From Bacteroidota bacterium (GTDB lineage Bacteria; Bacteroidota; Bacteroidia; Flavobacteriales_D; Sanyastnellaceae), in the NCBI GenBank assembly GCA_027622975.1, contig JAQBVN010000013.1, positions 1-64,000 of the forward strand: DNA of 64,000 bases, read 5' to 3'. A program made the position numbers and the translations under genes. Below are positions 51,368-60,888 of the stretch, piece after piece; positions within the stretch are counted from its first letter, which is position 1; every line of letters begins with the position of its first letter. The notes beneath the pieces are model-generated. The model made no database searches. It was not told where the DNA came from and worked only from the letters and a program-made list of their open reading frames with translations.

Positions 51368-52753
51368 TTATGCATGTCTTGCGGCGAATTCGGCATGAAA
51401 ATGAGGAATGGTCTCAATGCCCTTGAAGTAGTTGAACAAGCCATAGTGCTCGTTGGGGCTGTGGATGGCGTCAGAGTCCAAACCAAAGCCCATCAACACC
51501 GTTTTCAACCCCAAGATTTGCTCAAAACTCGCCACAATTGGAATGCTGCCCCCACTTCTCACAGGCACTGGAACCTTGCCGTACGTTGTTTCCATGGCCG
51601 CAGAAGCCGCTTGGTAGGCCGCGCTGTCCGTGGGCGTCACCGCAGGCTGACCGCCGTGCATGGCCTTGACCTTCACCTTGACACTGGGCGGAGCCATGCG
51701 GTTGAAGTGGGCCGAAAATTTGGCCGTGATGTCTTCCGGGTCCTGATGTGGGACGAGGCGCATGGAAATTTTGGCATAAGCCTTGGACGCAATCACAGTC
51801 TTGGCTCCTTCACCCGTGTATCCACCCCAAATCCCATTGACATCGAGGGTGGGACGAATGCTCATCCGCTCCGGAGCCGAATAACCGGATTCACCTTCCA
51901 CCGCTGCGATGTCGATGCTCTTCTTGTAGGCTTCCTCGCTGAAAGGTGCTTGAGCCATCGCGGCGCGTTCATCCGCGCTGAGTTCCACGACGTCATCGTA
52001 GAATCCTTCGACCGTGATGTGCTGGTGCTCGTCCTTGAGTGACGCAATCATCTCGCAAAGGATGTTGATGGGGTTGGGTGCCGCACCTCCGTAAAGCCCG
52101 CTGTGCAAATCGCGGTTGGGTCCGGTAACCTCCACTTCCACATAGCTCAAACCACGAAGACCCGTGGTGATGGACGGCACGTCGTTGGCAATGATACCGG
52201 TGTCGCTGACGAGCACCACGTCCGCAGCCAAACGTTCCTTGTGGGCGTGGAGAAAATCCTCCAAGTGGACTGACCCAACTTCCTCTTCCCCTTCAATCAT
52301 GAACTTGACGTTGCACGGCACCTGGTTTGTAGCGACCATGGCCTCAAACGCCTTCACGTGCATGAAGAATTGTCCCTTGTCGTCGCATGCGCCGCGAGCA
52401 AAAATGGCACCCTCAGGATGCAGTTCAGTGGTCTTGATCACGGGTTCAAATGCCGGACTGTCCCACAATTCAACGGGGTCGGCTGGTTGAACATCGTAAT
52501 GTCCGTAGACCAAAACCGTGGGCTTGGACGGGTCCACAATTTTCTCCCCATACACCACGGGATACCCCTTCGTGGACACGACTTCAACGTTGTCGGCGCC
52601 CGCCTTTCTCAAGTGTTCAGCCACGACCTGGGCGCATTTCAACGTATCCCCGGCATAGCTCGGGTCTGCCGAAATGCTTGGGATTCTCAACAACTCCAAC
52701 AACTCATCGAGCATGCGGCTGCGATGCGCATTCATGTAATCTTTGACGTCCAT
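51368..52753 (-). CDS. M20-family metallodipeptidase
   Basis: A 461-residue cytoplasmic-type peptidase of the M20 (dipeptidase/CNDP-like) family with a two-zinc active site. The ligand blocks are complete: VYGHYDVQPADP (His), RGACDDKGQ (bridging Asp), EGEEEVGS (catalytic Glu pair), LVSDTG (Asp) and SPNEHY (His). The dimerisation domain with GPNRDLHSGLYGG is present. It hydrolyses dipeptides, likely for amino-acid recycling. The ATG at 52753 follows a TACCTTCG box by exactly four bases, indicating a leaderless start. It is divergent from proline dehydrogenase, which suggests shared peptide and proline catabolism but does not prove co-regulation. Confidence 0.93.
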   Translation of the reverse strand: MDVKDYMNAHRSRMLDELLELLRIPSISADPSYAGDTLKCAQVVAEHLRKAGADNVEVVSTKGYPVVYGEKIVDPSKPTVLVYGHYDVQPADPVELWDSPAFEPVIKTTELHPEGAIFARGACDDKGQFFMHVKAFEAMVATNQVPCNVKFMIEGEEEVGSVHLEDFLHAHKERLAADVVLVSDTGIIANDVPSITTGLRGLSYVEVEVTGPNRDLHSGLYGGAAPNPINILCEMIASLKDEHQHITVEGFYDDVVELSADERAAMAQAPFSEEAYKKSIDIAAVEGESGYSAPERMSIRPTLDVNGIWGGYTGEGAKTVIASKAYAKISMRLVPHQDPEDITAKFSAHFNRMAPPSVKVKVKAMHGGQPAVTPTDSAAYQAASAAMETTYGKVPVPVRSGGSIPIVASFEQILGLKTVLMGFGLDSDAIHSPNEHYGLFNYFKGIETIPHFHAEFAARHA

Positions 52754-52757
52754 GCTT

Positions 52758-52765
52758 CGAAGGTA
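52758..52765 (-). promoter_or_regulatory. -7 promoter box of the dipeptidase gene (leaderless type)
   Basis: TACCTTCG on the minus strand, followed by AAGC and the ATG at 52753. It matches TAnnTTCG with exact 4-base spacing. Confidence 0.55.
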
Positions 52766-52786
52766 CAACCTCGGTCAGCCCCCACC

Positions 52787-52794
52787 TATCTTCG
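52787..52794 (+). promoter_or_regulatory. -7 promoter box of proline dehydrogenase
   Basis: TATCTTCG on the plus strand, 25 bases before the ATG at 52820. It forms a divergent pair with the dipeptidase box. Confidence 0.45.
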
Positions 52795-52819
52795 TGGCCG
52801 TCTACGTTCACCAGCACCG

Positions 52820-54013
52820 ATGAGCCAGTCTTCCCTCCCGCGGTTCAATGACACCGCCCAGGCCTTCCAACACCTCTCCAACGCCGAATTGCGGCGGGCT
52901 GTTGCCTTGTTTTCTCTGATTGGGAAGCCTTGGTTGGTGCAAGTTGGCAGTGCGATGGCCAACCTGGCTTTGGCCTTGCGCATTCCACTGGGTTGGGCTG
53001 TTCGACCCACGGTCTACGCTCATTTTTGTGGGGGTGAGTCCATCGACGACTCCGAAGAGACGGTTGCCAAGTTGGCGGCCCACAACGTCCGGACCATTCT
53101 CGATTACAGCGCTGAGGGCCAAACCGACGAAGCCGACCTCGACGCCACGTGCAGCGAGGTCTTGGCCACCATTCACGCAGCCGACGGCGACGCCCGCCAC
53201 GCCTTTGCCGTCTTCAAGGTGAGCGGCTTGTCATCGAATGCCCTGCTCGAAAAGGTGGGGAAGGCGCTGGCGGGCAGGGCGGCCCTGAGCCAGGACGACG
53301 AGGCCGCGTGGGAGCGCGTCCAACGGCGCGTCCGTACGCTTTGCGAAGCAACGGCCGCGGCCGGTGGACGCATCCTCATCGACGCCGAAGAATCGTGGAT
53401 TCAGGACGCCATCGACGCCTTGGCCGAAGACATGATGTCGGACTACAACCGCGAGCAGGTCGTGGTGTACACGACGGCGCAGATGTACCGTCACGACCGG
53501 TTGGCCTACCTCCGAGATATGGCCGAGCGGGCTGAAGAAGGCGGCTACGCGTGCGGCGTCAAGCTTGTGCGAGGGGCGTACATGGAGAAGGAGCGCGAGC
53601 GTGCCGAGAAGCAGGGCCACCCTTCCCCGATTCAACCCGACAAGGCCAGCACCGACCGAGATTTCGATGCGGCGGTAGCGTGGGTGTTGGATCGCCTGGA
53701 GCGGGTGCACTTGGTGGCGGGAAGCCACAACGAAGCAAGCAACTTGCGGTTGTGCGAGCTGATGGCGGAACGCGGCTTGGACCCAGGGGATGCGCGGGTG
53801 GCCTTCGCCCAACTCCTAGGCATGAGCGACCCCATCACCTTCAATCTGGCAGCCCACGGCTACAACGTGGCCAAATACGTGCCCTACGGCCCCATCCGGG
53901 AAGCCATCCCTTACCTCATCCGCCGCGCGCAAGAAAACACCTCCGTCGCGGGTCAAACCTCACGCGAACTCGACCTCCTCAAGCGGGAACAAAGCCGTCG
54001 AAACTCGGCCTAA
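52820..54013 (+). CDS. Proline dehydrogenase (monofunctional)
   Basis: FAD-dependent oxidation of proline to pyrroline-5-carboxylate. The 397-residue product has the barrel signatures: GKPWLVQVGSAMANLALALR, the LDYSAEGQTDEAD region, ILIDAEESWIQDAIDAL, VYTTAQMYRHDRLAYL, VKLVRGAYMEKERERA, and the C-terminal LLGMSDPITFNLAAHGYNVA followed by YVPYGP and IPYLIRRAQEN, which bind FAD and proline. It lacks a fused P5C dehydrogenase, as is usual in Bacteroidota. A longer in-frame extension into the antisense of the dipeptidase gene is rejected. GC content climbs along this gene into the GC-rich block. corA follows after 18 bases. Confidence 0.93.
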   Translation: MSQSSLPRFNDTAQAFQHLSNAELRRAVALFSLIGKPWLVQVGSAMANLALALRIPLGWAVRPTVYAHFCGGESIDDSEETVAKLAAHNVRTILDYSAEGQTDEADLDATCSEVLATIHAADGDARHAFAVFKVSGLSSNALLEKVGKALAGRAALSQDDEAAWERVQRRVRTLCEATAAAGGRILIDAEESWIQDAIDALAEDMMSDYNREQVVVYTTAQMYRHDRLAYLRDMAERAEEGGYACGVKLVRGAYMEKERERAEKQGHPSPIQPDKASTDRDFDAAVAWVLDRLERVHLVAGSHNEASNLRLCELMAERGLDPGDARVAFAQLLGMSDPITFNLAAHGYNVAKYVPYGPIREAIPYLIRRAQENTSVAGQTSRELDLLKREQSRRNSA

Positions 54014-54019
54014 TTGCCT

Positions 54020-54027
54020 CATCTTCG
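54020..54027 (+). promoter_or_regulatory. Possible -7 promoter box of corA
   Basis: CATCTTCG, then GGGC, then the ATG at 54032. It matches in spacing and TTCG but lacks the first T. corA may also be read from the proline dehydrogenase transcript. Confidence 0.35.
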
Positions 54028-54031
54028 GGGC

Positions 54032-55093
54032 ATGAGTCACGCTCCTCAATCCACCAAATCCGGCTTACCTCCTGGCACGTTGGTGCACGTGGGCGAAGCC
54101 CGACCGGACCAGCCCCGCATCACATTGACGGCTTATGGCCCGGACAACCACCGCGCTGCAGAAGTGGACAGGTGGAGCGACGTCGAGGCCTCATGGGGCG
54201 ACGAGCCCGTGCGCTGGATCAACGTTGACGGCGTGCACGTGCCTGAACTGGTGCGCCAAGCCGGCACCCGGTTCGGCCTCCACGCCCTGCATCTCGAGGA
54301 CGTCATGAACACCCGCCACCGCCCTGCGTTCGCGCCTCTGGATAACGGCGGGTTCGTCATCATCCTCAAGATGGTGGGCATGAACAAGAAGCTGAAGCGC
54401 CTCGTCGTGGAGCAACTCACCGTGGCCGCGCATGGCGACGCCGTGTTGTCGTTTCAGGAACAGCGCGGAGACGTCTTCGACGGGTTGCGCGAGCGATTGG
54501 CTACAGGGGGCGGGAACACGCGGGGTCGGGGAGCCGAATATTTGGCCTACCGCTTGGTGGACACCGTCGTCGACCAATCCTTTTTCGTGACAGACCACTT
54601 GATGGATTCGGCCGAAGCACTTGAAGAACGCATCCTGAAAAACGCCGACGCGGAAAGCCTCCTGGAACTCCAACGGCTCAAGAAAATGCTCGCCCAACTT
54701 CGGCGAGCCACGGCTCCGCTTCGGGAAGCGGTTGCACAACTTTTAAAAGATCCCCCTGCGGTTGTGGAGGCCGAGACTCGGAAGCACTGGCACGACGTCC
54801 ACGACCACCTCATCCAAATCCACGACCACATCGACTCGCTCCGCGACACCCTGTCCGGACTGATGGATTTGCACGCGAACGGCGTCAACCAGCGCACCAA
54901 CCAAGTCATGCAATTGATGACGATGGTGGCCACCATTTTCATCCCCCTGACGTTCATTGCAGGGGTGTACGGCATGAACTTCGACCACATCCCCGAGCTT
55001 CATTGGAAGTACGGCTACGCCATGGTTTGGGCTGCGATGGTTGCGGTGGCTGGCGGCATGTTCATGCTGTTTCGGCGCAAGGGCTGGATCTAA
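54032..55093 (+). CDS. corA: CorA-family magnesium/cobalt transporter
   Basis: A 353-residue inner-membrane divalent-cation channel. It has a long N-terminal cytoplasmic domain (RWINVDGVH, HALHLEDVMNTRHRPAF, LSFQEQRGDVFDGLRERL), helical stalk (MDSAEALEERIL onward), and two C-terminal transmembrane helices. The first, MTMVATIFIPLTFIAGVYGMNF, carries the signature YGMNF at its end, the selectivity loop of CorA. The length is typical. A TTG at 54014 would add six residues; the ATG at 54032 is preferred since a promoter-like box is spaced four bases before it. It probably imports magnesium. Confidence 0.95.
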   Translation: MSHAPQSTKSGLPPGTLVHVGEARPDQPRITLTAYGPDNHRAAEVDRWSDVEASWGDEPVRWINVDGVHVPELVRQAGTRFGLHALHLEDVMNTRHRPAFAPLDNGGFVIILKMVGMNKKLKRLVVEQLTVAAHGDAVLSFQEQRGDVFDGLRERLATGGGNTRGRGAEYLAYRLVDTVVDQSFFVTDHLMDSAEALEERILKNADAESLLELQRLKKMLAQLRRATAPLREAVAQLLKDPPAVVEAETRKHWHDVHDHLIQIHDHIDSLRDTLSGLMDLHANGVNQRTNQVMQLMTMVATIFIPLTFIAGVYGMNFDHIPELHWKYGYAMVWAAMVAVAGGMFMLFRRKGWI

Positions 55094-55130
55094 GCCCAAA
55101 CTCCACGCCTGCACCCTTTCCTTCTCGGCG

Positions 55131-57422
55131 TCAGAAGTTCACCGTCACGCCCACGCGCAACGCTCGAGGCATCCCGGGACGCACCCCGTAGGGACGGCGT
55201 GCCACGGCGTACGTGTCGTTGAGAAGGTTGGTGGCGCCGACAAACCACTCGAGCTGATCTTCGGCACGCCACCGGATTCCCGCATCCAAGATGGCCATCG
55301 CGTCCGTGCTGTACTCCGGGTCGACCTCGCCTTGGCCTGCGACTGTGCGCATGGCGGACATGCCGCGGAGGTTCGTGTCGAAGCTCCACTTCGGCGCCTC
55401 CCAGCTTGCGGCCACGCTCCACTGGTGCGGGGCGAGGTACGGCAAGGCATCCCCCACCTCCACTTCCCCCCACGGCTCAAACTCGCTGTCAAACGCCTGC
55501 GTGAACACAGCCTCGGTGTAGGTGTAGCTCGTCCGTACGGGAAAGTGGTACTTGCCGTCGGGGAAAAACGCTGAGGCGCCCGTCAACTCCAGCACGTCGC
55601 CTACCGCTTCGAATTCCACGCCGCGTGCGCGTGACGACCCGCCGTTGAATTGATCTCCCGACCCTGTGCCGCCATTCGCCGTCAAGTCAGCGCCGAGCAA
55701 GTTGATGTGGTCGCTGTGGAACAGGGTGATTTGGCCGCTCAGAGCGCGCGTGCTCAGCCGCGATCCCACTTCGACGTTGGTGCTGAATTCCGCCTCGGTC
55801 TCCGGCGCGGATCCCGGCGGCACAAACCCACGGTGCACTCCGGCGAACGCGGTCCACAGGCCGGGAACCACGTCCACATGCGCGCCCAAACCAGGCAACC
55901 ACACCACGACGTCGTTGGTGCGCTCCGTCCCGTCCGAAGCCCGGTCCAAGTCGCTTCCGTAGTCCACGCGCGACAAGTCGATGTGCTCGTGGCGCACCCC
56001 GGGCGTCAACGTCCACGCTCCGAAGTGCAGGGCCGCTCTCACGTGCCCGGCCAGCGCGCGCGCCGACTCCACGCGGTTCGACGCAGAACCGGAGTCCCCG
56101 GCTGCAATCAAGGCCATCGTGCCGTCGTTCATCGCGTAGCGGTCGCGCCACTCGAAACGGTCCATGAAATCTTCGTGCGCCCGAACCCCGTACGTCAAAC
56201 GGTGCTGGGCCGTCCCGCCGAAGGACCAACGGCCGCGGTGCTGAACACCGCGCGCGCCGTAGACGCGGTTGTTCGCCTTGAGGTCGAGGCCGGCACCGTC
56301 TGGTGTGGTCCCACCGCGCAACCAATCCAGCGCGTCCGACAACAGAGGGTCTTCCAATACATCCGCCAACTTCAACGTCGTTCCCGTCGTGTCTACCACG
56401 CGATCGAGCTTGTACCAGTTCCGGACAAACGACGTCCGGTAGGCCTCGGTGGTCATGGACCAGCGCGGCGTCGGATTGAACTCGTGGCCCACCACGGCGT
56501 GGGTGTGGCCCGTGGTCATAAGGTCGTTGGCCGAGGCCGCGTACCGGCGGAACGGCGTCGCGTCGTAGTCGGTTTGGGCGAGGCCGAGGTAGGTCTCTCG
56601 GGACGACTCGTCCGACGTCGCGCCTTTGGCCCGCACCACGTGCCGGCCGGAGGTCGAGGTCCACTGGAGTTTGGTGACGAGGTCTGCTTTTTCGAAGCCC
56701 GTGTCGCCGCCCCCGTCCAATTGCTTGAAGCCCGTGCTGCCGAGGTGCATCCATTCCGCGCTGTAGCCCCACTGGCCGTGGGTGCCACCCACAAAGGCGT
56801 GCATTTGCTGGTTGCGGAAACTTCCGGACTCGAGGCGCACGCGCCCCGCCACTTCCGCCTCGGGAATCTTGGTGGAGACGAGGTTGATGGCGCCACCGGC
56901 GGTTTGGGGACCGAAGGCGATTTGGCTCCCCCCCTTGCGCACTTCGACGCTTTCCATGCGCGCCATCGTCGGGAAGTAATAGGCGGAAGGTGCGGCGTAG
57001 GGAGCCGGGGCCATCAGAATCCCGTCCTCCATGAGGGTGACCCGCGCCGAGCGGTCGGTGCCGGAGCCACGCATCCCGATGTTGGGCCGCAACCCAAACC
57101 CGTCCTCTTCGACCAAATTCAACCCCGCCAACGCATGAAGCGTGCGGATCGGATCGGCGTACGCCATGGTCCGAAGGGCCTTGGACGACAGACGCTGCAT
57201 GGAACCTGGAACTTCACTCGCGTCGAGCGAACCCGCCGCCAAGCCCACGCTGCCGACTTCGGCCTCGGGCAGGGCATGCCACATTTGGGTCATCACGTCC
57301 AGGCTGTCCTCGGACATGAACGCTCCCTCCTCCGCAGAAAAGGCGTCTTGGGCAACCGACAGCGAAGCCGATGCGACCGCGGCCGCGAGGCAGAAAACAC
57401 GAATGAACGAGGGAGAAATCAT
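55131..57422 (-). CDS. TonB-dependent receptor, FecA-like
   Basis: A 763-residue outer-membrane receptor. The signal peptide ends near LSVAQ. The plug reads ALAGLNLVEEDGFGLRPNIG, MRGSGTDRSARVTLMEDGI, APYAAPSAYYFPTMARMESV and GPQTAGGAINLVST, closely resembling the plug of ferric-citrate receptor FecA and its relatives; the barrel ends at LRVGVTVNF. There is no N-terminal carboxypeptidase-like or signalling domain. The ligand is unknown; ferric siderophores are the common ligands of this subgroup. The ATG at 57422 is chosen since it begins the signal peptide and is four bases after a TTTTCG box. It lies downstream of the DUF4249 gene after 106 bases, with an own box, so probably a separate unit. 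Confidence 0.92.
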   Translation of the reverse strand: MISPSFIRVFCLAAAVASASLSVAQDAFSAEEGAFMSEDSLDVMTQMWHALPEAEVGSVGLAAGSLDASEVPGSMQRLSSKALRTMAYADPIRTLHALAGLNLVEEDGFGLRPNIGMRGSGTDRSARVTLMEDGILMAPAPYAAPSAYYFPTMARMESVEVRKGGSQIAFGPQTAGGAINLVSTKIPEAEVAGRVRLESGSFRNQQMHAFVGGTHGQWGYSAEWMHLGSTGFKQLDGGGDTGFEKADLVTKLQWTSTSGRHVVRAKGATSDESSRETYLGLAQTDYDATPFRRYAASANDLMTTGHTHAVVGHEFNPTPRWSMTTEAYRTSFVRNWYKLDRVVDTTGTTLKLADVLEDPLLSDALDWLRGGTTPDGAGLDLKANNRVYGARGVQHRGRWSFGGTAQHRLTYGVRAHEDFMDRFEWRDRYAMNDGTMALIAAGDSGSASNRVESARALAGHVRAALHFGAWTLTPGVRHEHIDLSRVDYGSDLDRASDGTERTNDVVVWLPGLGAHVDVVPGLWTAFAGVHRGFVPPGSAPETEAEFSTNVEVGSRLSTRALSGQITLFHSDHINLLGADLTANGGTGSGDQFNGGSSRARGVEFEAVGDVLELTGASAFFPDGKYHFPVRTSYTYTEAVFTQAFDSEFEPWGEVEVGDALPYLAPHQWSVAASWEAPKWSFDTNLRGMSAMRTVAGQGEVDPEYSTDAMAILDAGIRWRAEDQLEWFVGATNLLNDTYAVARRPYGVRPGMPRALRVGVTVNF

Positions 57423-57426
57423 GTTG

Positions 57427-57434
57427 CGAAAACG
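57427..57434 (-). promoter_or_regulatory. Possible -7 promoter box of the FecA-like receptor
   Basis: CGTTTTCG on the minus strand, then CAAC, then the ATG at 57422. The TTCG part and the 4-base spacing fit; the TA part does not. Confidence 0.3.
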
Positions 57435-57528
57435 TGCCGCAAAGTTGGGACGAAGCACGCGCCCCAAGCCTCCCCCAAACAGGGTAATTTGGAATCGGTC
57501 TAAATAAACTTTTCCACTCGAGCGTGCC

Positions 57529-58509
57529 TCACAACGGCACCACAACCTCGGTCGTCACCCCAAAAATTCCGAACCCGTCGGGAATGTTTCCTTGGATGCT
57601 TGCGGGTTCCGAAAAGGGGTTGTCAAGGGCACCGTAGTAGGCGTCCACGCTGCGTAAATGGTTGGCGAGGGCGTCCGTGGGGCGACGCACTCGGATGCGC
57701 ATTTCGCCTTCAATGGGGTAGTCCGAAGACCCCGCGTAGGACTCCAGCACGAGGTTGGCTAACGAAACGTTGTCCGCGCCGCTGTCCGTCGCCAAGAGGC
57801 AGTCGCATGCGTCATTGTATTCCATTCGAGGATCCGGGAAAGCGGGGTTGGCCATGTTGGACCACTGCGCCCCTTCAAACACTTCCTTGACCTCGATGGA
57901 AATCATGTAGTCGTCGCGCACCCCAGGACGGTTTTCCAAGTCCAGCGTCACGAGATGCTGGTAGTACACGTAACCCCAGCCCTCGTCCACCGAATCCGCG
58001 TACGCCTCAAACAAGAAGTCGAACACCGGTTCTTCAGGGACCTCTTCGGTCACCACAAGCGGCTCGAAGGTGGGCGAAGCATCCACCACCAGCGCAATTG
58101 CTCCGGGTTGGAGCTCGAGCGGCTCGTCGAGGTTGATCTTCATCAAAGGCCCGGAATACCATGAATTCCAAGGGTCGGGATCGGCCCAATTCGTCGAGTC
58201 GCCCTGCGCCAACACCGTGCTGCCCTGCATCAGGGCGACCGCGGCGTGCTTCAAGGGAGCGCTTCCCGCGGTGTCCGTGACGCCCGCGGATTGGTACACC
58301 GTGGCGTACACGACCGTGTCGCCCGGCGAAACAAACATCGTCACGGCCAGTCGCGGCTCGTGTTCCGGGAATTCAATGACGTTGACGACGCCCTCCTGGA
58401 GCTTCTCGCAGGACGGCAAGACAAGCGCCAGGCCGAGGGCCAAAGTTGCCAGGAACGCCAACCGGCGACGGGAAGTCACGCTTGCGGAGGTCAGAAGTGG
58501 AAACGCCAT
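57529..58509 (-). CDS. DUF4249 lipoprotein, partner of the upstream TonB-dependent receptor
   Basis: A 326-residue lipoprotein with lipobox LPSC near residue 34. The opening EKLQEGVVNVIEFPEHEPRL and VTMFVSPGDTVVYATVYQS is typical of DUF4249, a family of extracellular-facing lipoproteins nearly always encoded right after a carboxypeptidase-regulatory TonB-dependent receptor. Here it overlaps that receptor gene by 19 bases. It is likely a surface-exposed cap or substrate-binding partner, in analogy to SusD, though that is inference. A cysteine pair occurs in CDCLLATDSG. No ligand can be deduced. Confidence 0.88.
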   Translation of the reverse strand: MAFPLLTSASVTSRRRLAFLATLALGLALVLPSCEKLQEGVVNVIEFPEHEPRLAVTMFVSPGDTVVYATVYQSAGVTDTAGSAPLKHAAVALMQGSTVLAQGDSTNWADPDPWNSWYSGPLMKINLDEPLELQPGAIALVVDASPTFEPLVVTEEVPEEPVFDFLFEAYADSVDEGWGYVYYQHLVTLDLENRPGVRDDYMISIEVKEVFEGAQWSNMANPAFPDPRMEYNDACDCLLATDSGADNVSLANLVLESYAGSSDYPIEGEMRIRVRRPTDALANHLRSVDAYYGALDNPFSEPASIQGNIPDGFGIFGVTTEVVVPL

Positions 58510-60884
58510 GCGATGGAGGGAATGATGGGGAACAAGCCGTATTCACGGATCACCCGAGTGCCGTCCGCCTCGGTTTCAGCCAAGGCGAAAAACGGGTTGA
58601 GGTTGTTGTACACGTTGTAGGCGCTGAAAATCAAAGCGCGGTTGCCGTCCGTACCGGGCTTCACACGTGTCAGACTCACGTCCATGCGGTGGTAGGGACT
58701 GAGGCGGTAGGCGTTGCGGTCGCTCGGCACCTCCCACGCCGGCGCGTTGGGGTACCCGTAGGTCAAGCCGTTGAACACCGACTCGGTCAAGGTCACCGCC
58801 CGGCCCGTGCCGTACACCCACGTCACCGCGCCCGACCATTTGTCGTTGAATTCCTGGGTCAGGACCACGCTCACGTCGTGGCGTCGGTCGTACGTGAAAG
58901 GAAACCACTCACCGCTGTTGAGGTCGTCGAATTGGCGGTTGCTCCAGCTGAGCGTGTACCCGATCCATCCGGAGGTGCGGCCGACCTTTTTTTGGACCAA
59001 GGCCTCCATGCCGTAGCTGTTTCCGATGCCTTGCGTGACTTGGCTTTCCCAATTGCCCTCGAGGTCGGCCAGGAACCCGCCACCTTCCTTGTAGCTCAGC
59101 AGGCCGTCCATGCCTTTGTAGTAACCCTCCAGGCTCAGCTCCACGGCACCGTCCGCCACCGAAGTAGCGAGGCCCGCCGCCACTTGCCAGCTCCGCTGCG
59201 GCCGGATGTTTCGCGTGGACGGCAACCACAGGTCGGTCGGCAAACTCAGCCCCTCGTTGGTGAGGAGGTTGACGTACTGCACCATGTTGGCGTAGCTCGC
59301 CTTGAACGCCAAGCCAGGCGCCAGCTTCCAGTTCAGTGCCAACCGCGGTTGCAGGCTGAAGTAGTTGGTGTCTTCGACGGCGAGCATCGAGGCGTGGGTT
59401 CCGACGTTGACCGTCACGTTCTCCGCGACGTCGATCTCGTCCTCGACGTAGAGGTAGTTCTCGAGGGAGAACAGGTCGCCGTTGCCGATGAGCGTGTCGA
59501 GCGGGTTCTCTTGGCCGAAGTCGAGCTCGAGCTGCAACGCCCCCGGCGAGAACTTGTGGCGCGTGACGTTCCCTCCGAACCGGATGAAATGCTGTGAATT
59601 GGGCGCAAAGTCCACGTCAACCTTGGCGGCGTAGTCCTCGATGCCGGACCGGTACAACGACGCGAAGCGGGAGGCCGTCGTCTCCCCGTTTTCCGTCACC
59701 TCGTCAAGGAAATCGACGCCCGTGTTGAAGTTGTAAATGCTGTGCGTGAGCGACACGTTGGAGAACATGCGCGGGCCCAGTTCGTGGTTCCAGCGCAGGG
59801 CTTGGATTTGGTTTTTCCAATCCAGCCCAAACGACACCTCCGACCGGTTGGTGACGCCATCGAACGTCGATTGATTTGACGTCCGCACGCCAAAGTCGTC
59901 GAATCCCGAGAACGCGCTCAGGTAGATCCGGTCGCGGTCGCTGACCCGCCAATTCAGCTTGCCGTTCAGGTCGTAGAAGTAGTACGCCGGGTCGGTGTCG
60001 AAGGTGGGGTCGTCGGAAGTCGCCGCCGCAATCAACGGATTCAGAAGCAGGTCGAGGTAGGTGCGGCGGGCGCTGAGCATGAAGCTCGCCTTGTCCTTGA
60101 CGATGGGGCCTTCGAGCGTGAGTTTGCTTGCGATGATGCTGATGTTGCCGTCGCCGTGGAACTCCCGCATGTTGCCGTCCTTCATGTTGATCTCAAGGAT
60201 CGAAGACAAGCGGCCGCCAAAGCGTGCAGGGAACCCACCTTTGGTGATGCTCATGTTCTTGACCGCATCCGCATTGAACACGCTGAAAAAGCCAAACAAG
60301 TGGTTCACGCTGTACAGCGGCACGCCGTCGAGGAGCATGAGGTTTTGGTCGGGAGAGCCGCCCCGAACGTACAGTCCGCTGGTGCCCTCTCCCCCGCTCT
60401 GCACACCCGGCAACAGTTGGAGCGACTTGAGGAGGTCGACTTCGCCACCGATGGCAGGGAGCGCTTTGATTTGGTCGATCGGCACTTCAATCTTGGACAT
60501 CTGCACCTGCTCCTCGATGCGGTTTTCTTTCTCGCCCGTCACGACCGCCTCGCCCAACTCAAGGCCGGGCTGAAGTTCGAGGTTGAGTTTGACGTCCGTC
60601 GCCGTGAGGTCGGCCTCGAAGCGCTGCGGGGTGTACCCGAGGTAGCTGACGCGGACTTCGTAGGTGCCGGCGGGCAGCGTCAGGGTGTAGAAACCGTAAA
60701 CGTTGGAGGCCACGCCTTGGGACACCGATTCCGCCCACACCGTCGCCCCGATGAGCGTCTCGCCTGTGGCGGCGTCTGTGACGTAGCCGCTGAGGGTGTG
60801 GCGGGTGGAGGTTTGGGCTGAGGCCAAGGCAGACACCAGGACCGCGACAAGAGACAGGAAAAAGCGAGGGGTCATGTGAATCAC
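58491..60884 (-). CDS. TonB-dependent receptor with carboxypeptidase-regulatory-like N-terminal domain
   Basis: A 797-residue outer-membrane receptor. The signal peptide ends near LASAQT. An N-terminal carboxypeptidase-regulatory-like fold follows (LSGYVTDAATGETLIGATVW). The plug has GGEVDLLKSLQLLPGVQSGG, LYVRGGSPDQNLMLLDGVPLY and GGFPARFGGRLSSI. The barrel ends near SIAWRFHF. The start is placed at a GTG (60884), exactly four bases downstream of a TTTCTTTG box; an ATG at 60875 would give a protein three residues shorter. It overlaps the DUF4249 gene by 19 bases. TonB at 27 kb is a candidate energiser. Substrate unknown. Confidence 0.92.
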   Translation of the reverse strand: MIHMTPRFFLSLVAVLVSALASAQTSTRHTLSGYVTDAATGETLIGATVWAESVSQGVASNVYGFYTLTLPAGTYEVRVSYLGYTPQRFEADLTATDVKLNLELQPGLELGEAVVTGEKENRIEEQVQMSKIEVPIDQIKALPAIGGEVDLLKSLQLLPGVQSGGEGTSGLYVRGGSPDQNLMLLDGVPLYSVNHLFGFFSVFNADAVKNMSITKGGFPARFGGRLSSILEINMKDGNMREFHGDGNISIIASKLTLEGPIVKDKASFMLSARRTYLDLLLNPLIAAATSDDPTFDTDPAYYFYDLNGKLNWRVSDRDRIYLSAFSGFDDFGVRTSNQSTFDGVTNRSEVSFGLDWKNQIQALRWNHELGPRMFSNVSLTHSIYNFNTGVDFLDEVTENGETTASRFASLYRSGIEDYAAKVDVDFAPNSQHFIRFGGNVTRHKFSPGALQLELDFGQENPLDTLIGNGDLFSLENYLYVEDEIDVAENVTVNVGTHASMLAVEDTNYFSLQPRLALNWKLAPGLAFKASYANMVQYVNLLTNEGLSLPTDLWLPSTRNIRPQRSWQVAAGLATSVADGAVELSLEGYYKGMDGLLSYKEGGGFLADLEGNWESQVTQGIGNSYGMEALVQKKVGRTSGWIGYTLSWSNRQFDDLNSGEWFPFTYDRRHDVSVVLTQEFNDKWSGAVTWVYGTGRAVTLTESVFNGLTYGYPNAPAWEVPSDRNAYRLSPYHRMDVSLTRVKPGTDGNRALIFSAYNVYNNLNPFFALAETEADGTRVIREYGLFPIIPSIAWRFHF

Positions 60885-60888
60885 GTGC

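Noticed and set aside
52358-52819. Upstream extension of proline dehydrogenase
   Set aside because: It is antisense to the dipeptidase gene; the family begins near the ATG at 52820.
55650-57503. Plus-strand open frame of about 617 codons
   Set aside because: Antisense to the FecA-like receptor in GC-rich DNA, where stop codons are rare. Composition is Arg/His/Val-rich without domains.
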